Translations under genes and position numbers: made by a program | Notes under the pieces: model-generated | Databases searched by the model: none | Told to the model about the DNA's origin: nothing | The model's input: only the letters and a program-made list of their open reading frames with translations | Shown here: one piece after another, positions 53,620 through 60,983 of the stretch | Numbering within the stretch: the first letter of the stretch is position 1 | How the letters are laid out: the number at the start of each line of letters is the position of its first letter | Origin: Neisseria dentiae | GTDB taxonomy: Bacteria; Pseudomonadota; Gammaproteobacteria; Burkholderiales; Neisseriaceae | Assembly: GCF_024580525.1 (NCBI RefSeq) | Contig: NZ_JANIKQ010000003.1 | Coordinates: 62,001 to 126,000, forward strand | Reading direction: 5' to 3' | Length of the DNA stretch: 64,000 nt

Positions 53620-55044
53620 CTACATCGCGCCAATACCGGCAGACTGCATGAAATAGAGTGCAACGCTGGCAAGCAGGCCGAGTATCAGCATCAGCGGGGC
53701 ATAGAAGCGCAGCCATTTGCCGTATTCCACCTTGGCAATCACCAGAGTGGCCACAAAGAAACCTGAAGTGGGAAAGAAAATATCGGTAAGCTGCCCGCCC
53801 CATGCGTTGGCCGACACCACCGCCTGTTGCGAAATATCAAGCAAACTGGCCAAAGGCGAAATAATCGGCATAGTCAGCACGGTTAATGCGGTGGCCCCGG
53901 GAATCAGAAAGTTAAACAGCGACTGCTCCCAGAAAATCGCAATAGCGGTAAGCTCCGGCGGCACCGAACGCATCATGCTTTCGAGCCAAAACACCAAAGT
54001 ATCGGTAATCACGCCCTTATCCATCACCACGGCAATGGCCGAGGCCACACCGCACAACAGCGCCGCCACCATCATATCGCGCATACCCGCATTCACATCA
54101 TCGCAAATCTGCTGTGCCGACTTGCCGGCAACGGCGGCTGCGGCGATGCCGATAAAGAGAAACAACCCGCCGATGGCCTCGAAACCCAAGTTGTTCTTCA
54201 AAATCATGGCAATGGCAATCGGAAACAGCACCATACAGGTAATACCGGCATATTTCTGCCTTGCGCTGAACACCATCTCGCCTTTTTCGGCCTCTTCTTC
54301 CGCTATCGCGGCGCGGATGGCGCGGTCGCTTTCATAAGTGAGGCTCGACTCGGGGTTGCGCTTCACTTTAACGGCATAACGCATCACATACAGAATGGCA
54401 ATCAGCACCACGCATACCAACACCACCGCACGGAAAGCCGAGCCGGAGAAAATCGGCAATTGGGCGATTTGCTGCCCCACCCCGACAGAGCCGGGAATGG
54501 TCAGGCCGAAAGTGAAGCCCATGCACGGCCCCAAGAGCGCCACCGCCGTTGCAGTCATGCCGTCATACCCCAAGCGGTAAAACAATGGCAGCAACACCGG
54601 CAGATAAGCCAACGACAGCTCAGGCACGCCGATAAACGCAGCCAAACCGGCAAAAATAGTGATCAAAATCGGAATCACCAGAATATCTTTGTTGCCCACG
54701 GCACGGCTCAGTTTCTGCACACCCATATCAATCAGGCCGGCGCGTTTGATCAAACCCATGCAGCCTCCCACCATAAATGTGAGAAACACGATGCCTGCCG
54801 CCCGCTTCAAACCGTCGGGAATGGCCGTTACCAAATCCATAAACCCCACAGGCTGCTGTTCGATTTGGTGATAGGTTCCCGCCACCACCAAGTTTTGCAC
54901 ACCGTGGGAAGTTTCAATGGTCTGCCGTTCATACTCGCCCGCCGGAACAATATAGGTCAGCGCGGCAACCACTAAAATAAACACCGCCAATACGATATAA
55001 ATATCGGGCATTTTGAAAGATTTTTTCGGTTTTTGCGTATCCAT
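53620..55044 (-). CDS. YfcC/C4-dicarboxylate-type membrane transporter
   Basis: About 474 residues from the ATG at 55044 (GGAGGAG upstream; a GTG one codon earlier is possible). Twelve or so hydrophobic segments. YfcC/DcuC-family marks: DIYIVLAVFILVVAALTYIV, PAGEYERQTI, GLIKRAGLIDMGVQKLSRAV, and FNFLIPGATALTVLTMPIIS. Relatives are poorly characterised; some are annotated as arginine/ornithine antiporters or short-chain dicarboxylate carriers. Here it lies between the carbamoyltransferase and allantoinase genes, so it may export an end product such as ureidoglycolate or oxamate, or import a ureide. This is inference. Confidence 0.85.
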   Translation of the reverse strand: MDTQKPKKSFKMPDIYIVLAVFILVVAALTYIVPAGEYERQTIETSHGVQNLVVAGTYHQIEQQPVGFMDLVTAIPDGLKRAAGIVFLTFMVGGCMGLIKRAGLIDMGVQKLSRAVGNKDILVIPILITIFAGLAAFIGVPELSLAYLPVLLPLFYRLGYDGMTATAVALLGPCMGFTFGLTIPGSVGVGQQIAQLPIFSGSAFRAVVLVCVVLIAILYVMRYAVKVKRNPESSLTYESDRAIRAAIAEEEAEKGEMVFSARQKYAGITCMVLFPIAIAMILKNNLGFEAIGGLFLFIGIAAAAVAGKSAQQICDDVNAGMRDMMVAALLCGVASAIAVVMDKGVITDTLVFWLESMMRSVPPELTAIAIFWEQSLFNFLIPGATALTVLTMPIISPLASLLDISQQAVVSANAWGGQLTDIFFPTSGFFVATLVIAKVEYGKWLRFYAPLMLILGLLASVALYFMQSAGIGAM

Positions 55045-55047
55045 CAC

Positions 55048-55164
55048 ACAACTCCTCCAATCTTATAGAAAAGGCAGCACGCTTCTCGGGCTGCCCCGAT
55101 CCGGTGTTTGGGTATCCGGTTTTCAGACGGCCTTCCGCCGGCATTCAGGCCGTCTGAAAAGCCT
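55048..55164. repeat. AG-DUS pair between carbamoyltransferase and yfcC-type genes
   Basis: TTTTCAGACGGCCTT (55120-) and CAGGCCGTCTGAAAA (to about 55160) with a 13-base loop, beside the strong GGAGGAG of the downstream gene. Confidence 0.65.
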
Positions 55165-56193
55165 TTAATCCACGCCCACAACCGCGCTCAAGAGTGCCAT
55201 CCGCACCGCCACCGAGAAACCGATTGCGCGGAAATACAACTGGTGTTCGGTGTTGTCGATGCTGAAATCAAATTCACCCGGGTTGCGCGGCAAAGAATGG
55301 TGCACGCCGACTACCTTGCCGCTTTTCGCTTTGATACGCTGCAACATATCGAGCGAAATATAATAATTCATCATTTTCTTCATGAAGTCTTCGCGGTTGG
55401 GGTCGTCTTTTTTCACCGAACAGCCCGGCAGATAAATCAAATCCACCGCATTTTCCGCATAAAGTTCTTCGTTTTGCTTTTCGGTTAAGTCGAAATGCTC
55501 CTCGAAATGCGCCCCCATCGCTTTGAGTTTGTTGCGCACCACTTCGGGCGTGCGCAATTCGCTGGTGCCGGTGTAGATAATCTTGGCTCCCATCGAAGCC
55601 AGCGCCAGCGCAAACGATTGGCCGGAACGCGCGCGCGAAAGATCGGGGGTGGCAATGGCCGCCGTGGTATTGCTCAAATCGCCGAACGCGCGCCAGCAGG
55701 TATAGCAGTCGAGCAAACCCTGCGTCGGGTGGGTAACGTGGCCGTAGCCGCCCGAAATCACCGGCGAAACACAGCCGCCCAACTCGTCTAATGCGCCTAA
55801 GGCTTCTTTATCGTCGGGGTGGCGCATCACAATCACATCGGCGTATTCCGACGTTACCCGCAGCGTGTCGTAGAGGCTTTCGTTTTTCGCCACTGCGGCA
55901 TTGTGCTGCGGGTCGGATTCGGTAATCACGCCGCCGCCCAAGCGCAGCATGGCGTCTTCGTGGCTGCAACGGGTGCGGGTGGAAGGTTGGAAAAACAGGG
56001 TATAGAGCACCTTGCCCTTCAGCAGGTTAAGCCCCGTGCGCAAAAACGGCTCCATCATTTCGGCCGCTTCAAACAGCGACAGAATTTCTTCGCGCTTGAA
56101 GTCATCTAAAAACGTGATGTTTTTACCGCGCATATTGGTTGCGGCAAGAGCCTCCCGAATATCCAGGGTTTTGAAATCTTTATTTAAAGCCAT
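55165..56193 (-). CDS. ATCase/OTCase-family carbamoyltransferase, candidate ureidoglycine transcarbamylase
   Basis: A 342-residue transcarbamylase. The carbamoyl-phosphate site is intact: FFQPSTRTRCSHEDA with STRTR at 71-75, MRHPDD, and HPTQGLLDCYT at 155-158. The second-substrate half looks closer to aspartate than to ornithine enzymes (SLPR at 300-303, then FSVAVRMALL), but the 80s loop is AKNES rather than KGET, and no PyrI or pyrimidine gene is near. Its neighbours are AllE (63 bp upstream), allantoinase and carbamate kinase. The inferred reaction is allantoate plus phosphate giving ureidoglycine and carbamoyl phosphate. Oxamate or ornithine as partner cannot be excluded. AAGGAG precedes the ATG. 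Confidence 0.85.
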   Translation of the reverse strand: MALNKDFKTLDIREALAATNMRGKNITFLDDFKREEILSLFEAAEMMEPFLRTGLNLLKGKVLYTLFFQPSTRTRCSHEDAMLRLGGGVITESDPQHNAAVAKNESLYDTLRVTSEYADVIVMRHPDDKEALGALDELGGCVSPVISGGYGHVTHPTQGLLDCYTCWRAFGDLSNTTAAIATPDLSRARSGQSFALALASMGAKIIYTGTSELRTPEVVRNKLKAMGAHFEEHFDLTEKQNEELYAENAVDLIYLPGCSVKKDDPNREDFMKKMMNYYISLDMLQRIKAKSGKVVGVHHSLPRNPGEFDFSIDNTEHQLYFRAIGFSVAVRMALLSAVVGVD

Positions 56194-56256
56194 GATAAAC
56201 GCTCCTTTAAGTTGGCGGCCGTCTGAAAGTTTTTACAGACGGCCTTGCTGTCTGTT
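56194..56256. repeat. DUS pair between allE and carbamoyltransferase genes
   Basis: CGGCCGTCTGAAAGTTT then ACAGACGGCCT (56217-56245): a shorter imperfect stem than the other three cluster hairpins. Confidence 0.55.
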
Positions 56257-57033
56257 TCAAATTTCCACATCGCGGTGGCAGTCTTTTGAGTAGATATAGG
56301 TAAACGGGCCGCGTCCGGCGGCATAAGATGCCTGCTTGCAATAAGGGCCAAACCAGATAAAGTCCTCCTCTTTGATCAGATACCAATTTTCATCAAGCAG
56401 ATAACAGCCCTGTCCTTCATAAACATAAGCGCCGTGCTCCTGCACATGGGTTTCGATGATGTTGTGGCTGGCACCCGGGTCGAAACTCAAAATGTGCATG
56501 TTCATATCGAAATTCTGCTCGACCGGCAGCAGGTCTTTGATGTGCACATTGGCCATGCCGTCGTAGTCGGCCCATTCCATCTCATGCACGTTGCCGAACA
56601 CCGTATAAGGCTTCAGCCCTGCCGGGTGTTCGACGTAGCGCTGTTTGTAGAGCAAAATGCGGCCCGCCTGATGATTGATGTTTTCAAAACCGATGCCTGC
56701 ACCGGGCGGCGCGTAGGCATAACCGCCCTGCTTCAGCGCGCGGCTTTCGCCGCCAACCGTTACCTTCAGCTCGGCTTCGCCGTCGAGCAGGTAAATAAAG
56801 GCCTCTTCATGCGGCTTGGCGCCGTAGGCCAGTGTGGTTTTCGCATTTGCCCCCAATTGGCCGATTAACTGGACGAAACTCGCACCCATTTTCGGCGTGG
56901 CCAAAATTGTCATCTGGCAGTCTTCGATTCCCGGAATCACATTGATTACCCGGCCCTGCGGTGTAATCACCGCATAATTTCCGTGTTTGACTACCGAACG
57001 GTTCTGTAAAATATCTTGTGGATAACCCGGCAT
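56257..57033 (-). CDS. allE: (S)-ureidoglycine aminohydrolase
   Basis: A 258-residue bicupin that releases ammonia from (S)-ureidoglycine to give (S)-ureidoglycolate. It matches E. coli AllE (YlbA) throughout: NRSVVKHGNYAVITPQGRV, PGIEDCQMTILATPKMGASF, FDMNMHILSFDPGASHNIIE, THVQEHGAYVYEGQGCYLLD, and the exact-type ending YIYSKDCHRDVEI. The C-terminal cupin carries the manganese ligands (Glu, His, His, Gln of the IETHVQEH region). First gene of the cluster, with a strong AGGAGAACG before the ATG. Its presence implies ureidoglycine as an intermediate. Confidence 0.94.
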   Translation of the reverse strand: MPGYPQDILQNRSVVKHGNYAVITPQGRVINVIPGIEDCQMTILATPKMGASFVQLIGQLGANAKTTLAYGAKPHEEAFIYLLDGEAELKVTVGGESRALKQGGYAYAPPGAGIGFENINHQAGRILLYKQRYVEHPAGLKPYTVFGNVHEMEWADYDGMANVHIKDLLPVEQNFDMNMHILSFDPGASHNIIETHVQEHGAYVYEGQGCYLLDENWYLIKEEDFIWFGPYCKQASYAAGRGPFTYIYSKDCHRDVEI

Positions 57034-57059
57034 TTTCGTTCTCCTGACTCATAACAAAC

Positions 57060-57080
57060 GGCAATCACATGATTGTTGCC
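57060..57080. promoter_or_regulatory. Candidate operator upstream of allE
   Basis: GGCAATCACATGATTGTTGC then C is an imperfect palindrome: outer GGCAA/TTGCC and inner CAATCA/TGATTG. It lies 27 bp before the allE start, with TATATT just upstream as a possible -10 on the minus strand. It could bind the AraC-type or another regulator; untested inference. Confidence 0.35.
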
Positions 57081-57355
57081 GCCAATATAGCCCCCTGCTT
57101 CCCCGCAGGCTTCAGTTTGCCGTGACAAACCACTGTCTTTGCGCGCCAAACCCAATCAAACCAAATAAAAGCAGCAAAGCCGAGACCTTTGCAAAATTAA
57201 AAATCATCACAAAAGTTTATTCCCCGTCATTCCCGCACACGCAAAAAGGCCGTCTGAAAACAGACGCACCACCATGCGGATGCCTGTTTTCAGACGGCCT
57301 TTTAAGGCAGCCTTATCTCAAGACATTGATTAAACATCTCAAAACATTGATTAAG
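57081..57355. other. Intergenic region between ansA and allE
   Basis: Contains one GAGACCTTTGCAAAA end (57182-57196), part of a dRS3-like CATTCCCGCACACGC, and an AG-DUS pair (AAAAGGCCGTCTGAAAACAG near 57244 with CTGTTTTCAGACGGCCTTTT ending 57304) serving as terminator for the minus-strand asparaginase gene. No coding sequence is seen. Confidence 0.6.
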
Positions 57356-58348
57356 CTACACCAGCCCCAAACCAACCAGTTCCTGCTGCAAGCGTTCGGC
57401 CTGCCAGCCGCCGCTCACCGCCAGTGTCAGCAAAACGGCAGCGGTTTCCAAGTTGGCTTTGCCGCCGTTCACCACGCCCGCTTGGCGCAGCGCGCTGCCC
57501 TGCGCATATACGGCGGCGGCGTTGCCTTGCTGCACTTGGCTGATGTTCAGCAACAGGCCGCCTTGGGCGGTGAACTGTCGCACGGCTTCGATAAAACCGG
57601 CATCTGCGGGCGCATTGCCGTGGCCGTAGCTTTGCAGCACCACGGCATCTGCGCCGCTGCTGCCGAGGCTGTTTGCAAAGGCTTGTGCGGCAAAACCGGG
57701 GATCAGGGTGGTGCAAACCACTTTGGCCTGCGCGCTCAACGGGCGCACCTGCAAAGCCTGCGCCGTTTTTTCAGACGGCCTGATACGCACGTTATGCCAA
57801 TTTTGTTCGGGCGACCATTCCGCCAGCACGCCGAAATGCGGGTTGCCGAAACCCTCCGCACTCTCGGTGCTGATTTTGCTGCTGCCCACGGCCGGGAACA
57901 GTTTGCCGTTAAAGGCAATCACGGTTTCGTGCAAATCCAGCTCGAAAGCGGCCACGGCGGTGGCGAGGTTCATCGGTGCATCGCTGTTTTCGGCATCGTA
58001 AGGCCATTGCGAACCGGTCAGCACCACGGGTTTGTCCAAACCCTGCAAGGCGAGTGCGAACAGGTTGGCCGCATAGGCCAGCGTGTCGGTGCCGTGCAGC
58101 ACCAGCACGCCGTCGTATTGCGGGATTTTTTCTGCCGCAAGTTGCAGCCAGCCTTGCCAATCGTCAAGCGTAACCGCCGAAGAGTCGATTAACGGATCGC
58201 ATAAGTGCCAGTCGAAACGGAAGCGGTCGGCAAACGGCACCAACGCTTTGCCGGCCAGCGCGGTATCGGGGCGCAGGCCTTGCTCGCTTTGGCTCATGCC
58301 GATGGTGCCGCCGGTGTAGAGCACGAAAATGGATTTTAAATTCTGCAT
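57356..58348 (-). CDS. ansA: Type I L-asparaginase
   Basis: About 330 residues from MQNLKSIFVLYTGGTIGMSQ at 58348; longer in-frame starts upstream overlap a DUS hairpin and are unlikely. The first threonine motif is YTGGTIGM, the second VLHGTDTLAYAANLFALALQ, followed by KPVVLTGSQWP. No signal peptide, so it is the cytoplasmic AnsA type. It releases ammonia and aspartate. It precedes the allantoin cluster in the same orientation, but an AG-DUS terminator lies between, so it is probably a separate unit with a nitrogen-release theme in common. Confidence 0.92.
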   Translation of the reverse strand: MQNLKSIFVLYTGGTIGMSQSEQGLRPDTALAGKALVPFADRFRFDWHLCDPLIDSSAVTLDDWQGWLQLAAEKIPQYDGVLVLHGTDTLAYAANLFALALQGLDKPVVLTGSQWPYDAENSDAPMNLATAVAAFELDLHETVIAFNGKLFPAVGSSKISTESAEGFGNPHFGVLAEWSPEQNWHNVRIRPSEKTAQALQVRPLSAQAKVVCTTLIPGFAAQAFANSLGSSGADAVVLQSYGHGNAPADAGFIEAVRQFTAQGGLLLNISQVQQGNAAAVYAQGSALRQAGVVNGGKANLETAAVLLTLAVSGGWQAERLQQELVGLGLV

Positions 58349-58462
58349 ATGTTTTCCTGTTTGTCCGGTGCCGGAACGGCCGGCCATAGTCGGCTGAAAA
58401 TTTTGGCCGGCAAACGTTCCCCAGACCGGTTGTTTTTTCAAAATTTTGCATCGAAACGGTGC

Positions 58463-58503
58463 AGGCCGTCTGAAAAAGCATTTCTGCGTTTCAGACGGCC
58501 CCG
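58463..58503. terminator. Inverted AG-DUS pair after iscX
   Basis: CAGGCCGTCTGAAAAA and GTTTCAGACGGCCC with a loop of about 11 bases; follows the minus-strand iscX. Confidence 0.65.
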
Positions 58504-58509
58504 ATAAAA

Positions 58510-58704
58510 TCATTCGGCCTCATTTATCCACGCCTGCTGCACGGCTTCGAGGATTTTTTCGCCGCTGCGTGCGGGGTCGTCGTCGAAATCGGGCAGGTTG
58601 AGAATCAACTCGCGCAATTGGGTGAAACGTATGGTTTTCGGGTCGATGTCGGGATGGTTGTCGTAGAGTTCTTCGGCTATGCGTTGGGTGTCGGTCCATT
58701 TCAT
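58510..58704 (-). CDS. iscX: Fe-S cluster assembly protein IscX
   Basis: A 64-residue acidic protein matching IscX (YfhJ): MKWTDTQRIAEELYDNHPDI, DPKTIRFTQLRELILNLPDF, DDDPARSGEKILEAVQQAWI. IscX binds IscS and iron and tunes cluster assembly. It usually sits at the end of an isc operon but is alone here. GGAACAAACAAG precedes the ATG. Two orientations of AG-DUS flank it. Confidence 0.93.
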   Translation of the reverse strand: MKWTDTQRIAEELYDNHPDIDPKTIRFTQLRELILNLPDFDDDPARSGEKILEAVQQAWINEAE

Positions 58705-58988
58705 CTTGTTTGTTCCTTTTTATCGTTAACCTGCGCGGCCGTCTGAAAACGGCGTTAAGCTGTATTTTATACACACCTGCAACCGTTTGCCTGATTTTTT
58801 GGCCAGAATAAAGTTACCTGCCTTACCGTTTCCACAACCGCAGCCAATTCTTACACAAACCTTACCCAATCTGTGCCTCCGCACCCTAGACGGCTGCACA
58901 CTTTCGTTTTAGTATAATTGCACAATACCATGATAAATAATAAAAACACAGGCTTGAGAGGAAGTTTTGCAAACCGAGGAGAAGCCCG
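58705..58988 (+). promoter_or_regulatory. Upstream region of the sigma-54 activator with TATAAT box
   Basis: TATAAT at 58913-58918 (AGTATAATTG) could be a -10 box for the activator gene, with a start 70 bp upstream of its ATG. No good -35 was found. No -24/-12 sigma-54 promoter (TGGCAC-N5-TTGC) was seen here. AGGAGAAG lies before the ATG at 58989. Confidence 0.4.
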
Positions 58989-60908
58989 ATGCTGGCCAAA
59001 CAAGTCCGCCATATCAATGATGTGCTCAATTATGTGTACGGCACCGAACCGCTGCGGCTTTCGGGTGTCGACACCTGTATCGCCGAATCGTGGCGCCGCT
59101 GCGTGCACCGCCACGGGTTGAACCCCGAAGAAATGAAAGAAGCGCTGATTCTGCCCGACAGCCGTTTGCGCGAGCATCAGGAAGCCATCGGCGATTTTAC
59201 CGACATCGCCCGTTACGGCCTGCAAGCGCTGTGGAAACAAATCCGCGATATGGGTTATGTGGTGCTGGTGGCCGATGCCGACGGCGTGGTGGTCGACTCG
59301 CTGAGCAGCGACAGCGGCCGCTTGGCCTGGAAGCAGGCCGGCCTGTATTTGGGCGCACTCTGGCACGAACGGCAAAACGGCACCAGCGCGGTGGGCATGG
59401 TATTGGAAACCGGCGAACCTGCCGTGGTGCACCGCAACGACCATTTCGATGCCACCCATATCGGTTTGAGCTGCACCGCAGCGCCCGTGTTCGACTCTCA
59501 AAACCGCCTGCGCGCCGTGCTGGATGTGTCGGCACTCACCCCCGTGGCCGCCAAGCAGAGCCAATATTGGGTGTTGCAGTTGGTGAAACACTTTGCCGCA
59601 CTGATTGAAACCGCCGCCTTTATCCGCAACCACAAGCAAGATTGGCTGATACGCCTCGGCCATGCCGCCGAGTTTCTCGACGTTACCCCCGAATACCTGC
59701 TGGCGGTGAACGACGAAGGCAATATCACCGGCGCCAACCACGCCTTCCACCAATGGTTTGCCCGCCACGCCGGCAAATCCGGACAAACATTAATCGGCAA
59801 CGGTTTCGAGCGGCTGTTCGGCCAAAGCCTGCCCGAACTGTGCGGTATTCAAAACCGGCGCCCCACCCTCTGCTTCGACGGACTCACCCTGTTTGTGGGC
59901 ATCACCCCGCCGCCGCGCAAACCTGCCCCATCCCGCAACAGCACGCCCCTGCCGCCCGAATTGGCCAAACTGTGCAGCCCCGACAGCCGTTTCAACCAAA
60001 CCCTGCAACGTGTGGCCGGCTTGGCCGACACCCAAGTGCCGGTGCTGATCAACGGTGAAACCGGTTCCGGCAAAGAGCTGCTCGCACGCGCCATCCATCT
60101 TTCCGGCAACCGTGCCGACAAGCCCTTTATCGCCGTCAATTGCGCCGCCATCCCCGAAAACCTGATAGAAAGCGAACTCTACGGCTACGCGCCCGGCAGC
60201 TTTTCCGGCGCCGACCGCAAAGGCAAAACCGGCCTGATTCAGGCTGCCGACGGCGGCACGCTGTTTCTCGACGAAATCGGCGATATGCCGCTTTACCTGC
60301 AATCCCGCCTGCTGCGGGTGTTGTCGGAACGCGAAGTGATGCCCGTAGGCTCGATTCACGCGGTAAAAGTCGATATCCGCATCATCGCCGCCACCCACCA
60401 CGATTTGCAGGCAAACATCGCCGCCGGAAAATTCCGCGAAGATCTCTATTACCGCCTCAACGGCCTCAACGTGGTGCTGCCCAGCCTGCGCGAGCGCGAC
60501 GATTTCGACTACGCCCTGCAAACGGTGTTGCGGCACGTTGCCCGCAATAACGGCCTGACGCCCAAACCGGTGTCGGCCGAAGCCATGAACGTTATGCGCC
60601 GCCACCGCTGGCCGGGTAATATCCGCCAACTGGCCAACGCCTTGGAAGTAGCCCTGCACAGCGCCAAAGGCGCGCAGATTCAGCCCGAAGACCTGCCCGA
60701 CTATCTCTATGCGCAGAACAGGCCGTCTGAAAACCCGTCGGCACTAACCGAACAAATGCAAAACAGCAAAGCCATACTGCAAAACCCCGCATCGCTGCAA
60801 AACGCCTTGCAAGCCGCCGGCGGCTGCGTGTCGCGCCTCGCCCGCGATTTAGGCGTGAGCAGGATGACTGTTTACCGCTATTTGAAAAAATACGGTGCGG
60901 CAGAGTAA
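58989..60908 (+). CDS. AcoR-like sigma-54-dependent transcriptional activator
   Basis: A 639-residue enhancer-binding protein. The N-terminal region contains SWRRCVHRHGLNPEEMKEAL, typical of AcoR/DhaR types, then a GAF domain (~75-210). A PAS-like stretch (~225-290) follows. The AAA+ domain has Walker A INGETGSGKELLARAIHLSG (~352-371), Walker B GGTLFLDEIGDMPLYLQSRL, and a Fis-type HTH at the C terminus (SRLARDLGVSRMTVYRYLKK). The sigma-54 contact loop, normally GAFTGA, reads GSFSGA (~403-408). RpoN is a pseudogene in gonococci and meningococci, so an intact activator suggests this species keeps it. Targets unknown. Confidence 0.88.
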   Translation: MLAKQVRHINDVLNYVYGTEPLRLSGVDTCIAESWRRCVHRHGLNPEEMKEALILPDSRLREHQEAIGDFTDIARYGLQALWKQIRDMGYVVLVADADGVVVDSLSSDSGRLAWKQAGLYLGALWHERQNGTSAVGMVLETGEPAVVHRNDHFDATHIGLSCTAAPVFDSQNRLRAVLDVSALTPVAAKQSQYWVLQLVKHFAALIETAAFIRNHKQDWLIRLGHAAEFLDVTPEYLLAVNDEGNITGANHAFHQWFARHAGKSGQTLIGNGFERLFGQSLPELCGIQNRRPTLCFDGLTLFVGITPPPRKPAPSRNSTPLPPELAKLCSPDSRFNQTLQRVAGLADTQVPVLINGETGSGKELLARAIHLSGNRADKPFIAVNCAAIPENLIESELYGYAPGSFSGADRKGKTGLIQAADGGTLFLDEIGDMPLYLQSRLLRVLSEREVMPVGSIHAVKVDIRIIAATHHDLQANIAAGKFREDLYYRLNGLNVVLPSLRERDDFDYALQTVLRHVARNNGLTPKPVSAEAMNVMRRHRWPGNIRQLANALEVALHSAKGAQIQPEDLPDYLYAQNRPSENPSALTEQMQNSKAILQNPASLQNALQAAGGCVSRLARDLGVSRMTVYRYLKKYGAAE

Positions 60909-60927
60909 AAGATACCTTTGCAAAACC

Positions 60928-60964
60928 AAAGGCCGTCTGAAAATATGTTTTCAGACGGCCTTTT
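60928..60964. terminator. Inverted AG-DUS pair between convergent activator and lepB genes
   Basis: AAAGGCCGTCTGAAAA and TTTTCAGACGGCCTTTT: 14-16-bp arms with AT loop, serving both sides. Confidence 0.78.
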
Positions 60965-60983
60965 AGCAATCGTTTCGCTCAAA

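Noticed and set aside
51176-56193. Reading the carbamoyltransferase and carbamate kinase as an arginine deiminase (arcABC) pathway
   Set aside because: No arginine deiminase gene is present, and the transcarbamylase acceptor half is not ornithine-type. The neighbours are allantoin enzymes.
57122-58192. A 356-codon plus-strand frame opposite asparaginase
   Set aside because: The minus strand carries both asparaginase threonine motifs; the plus frame shows no family pattern and runs through a DUS hairpin.
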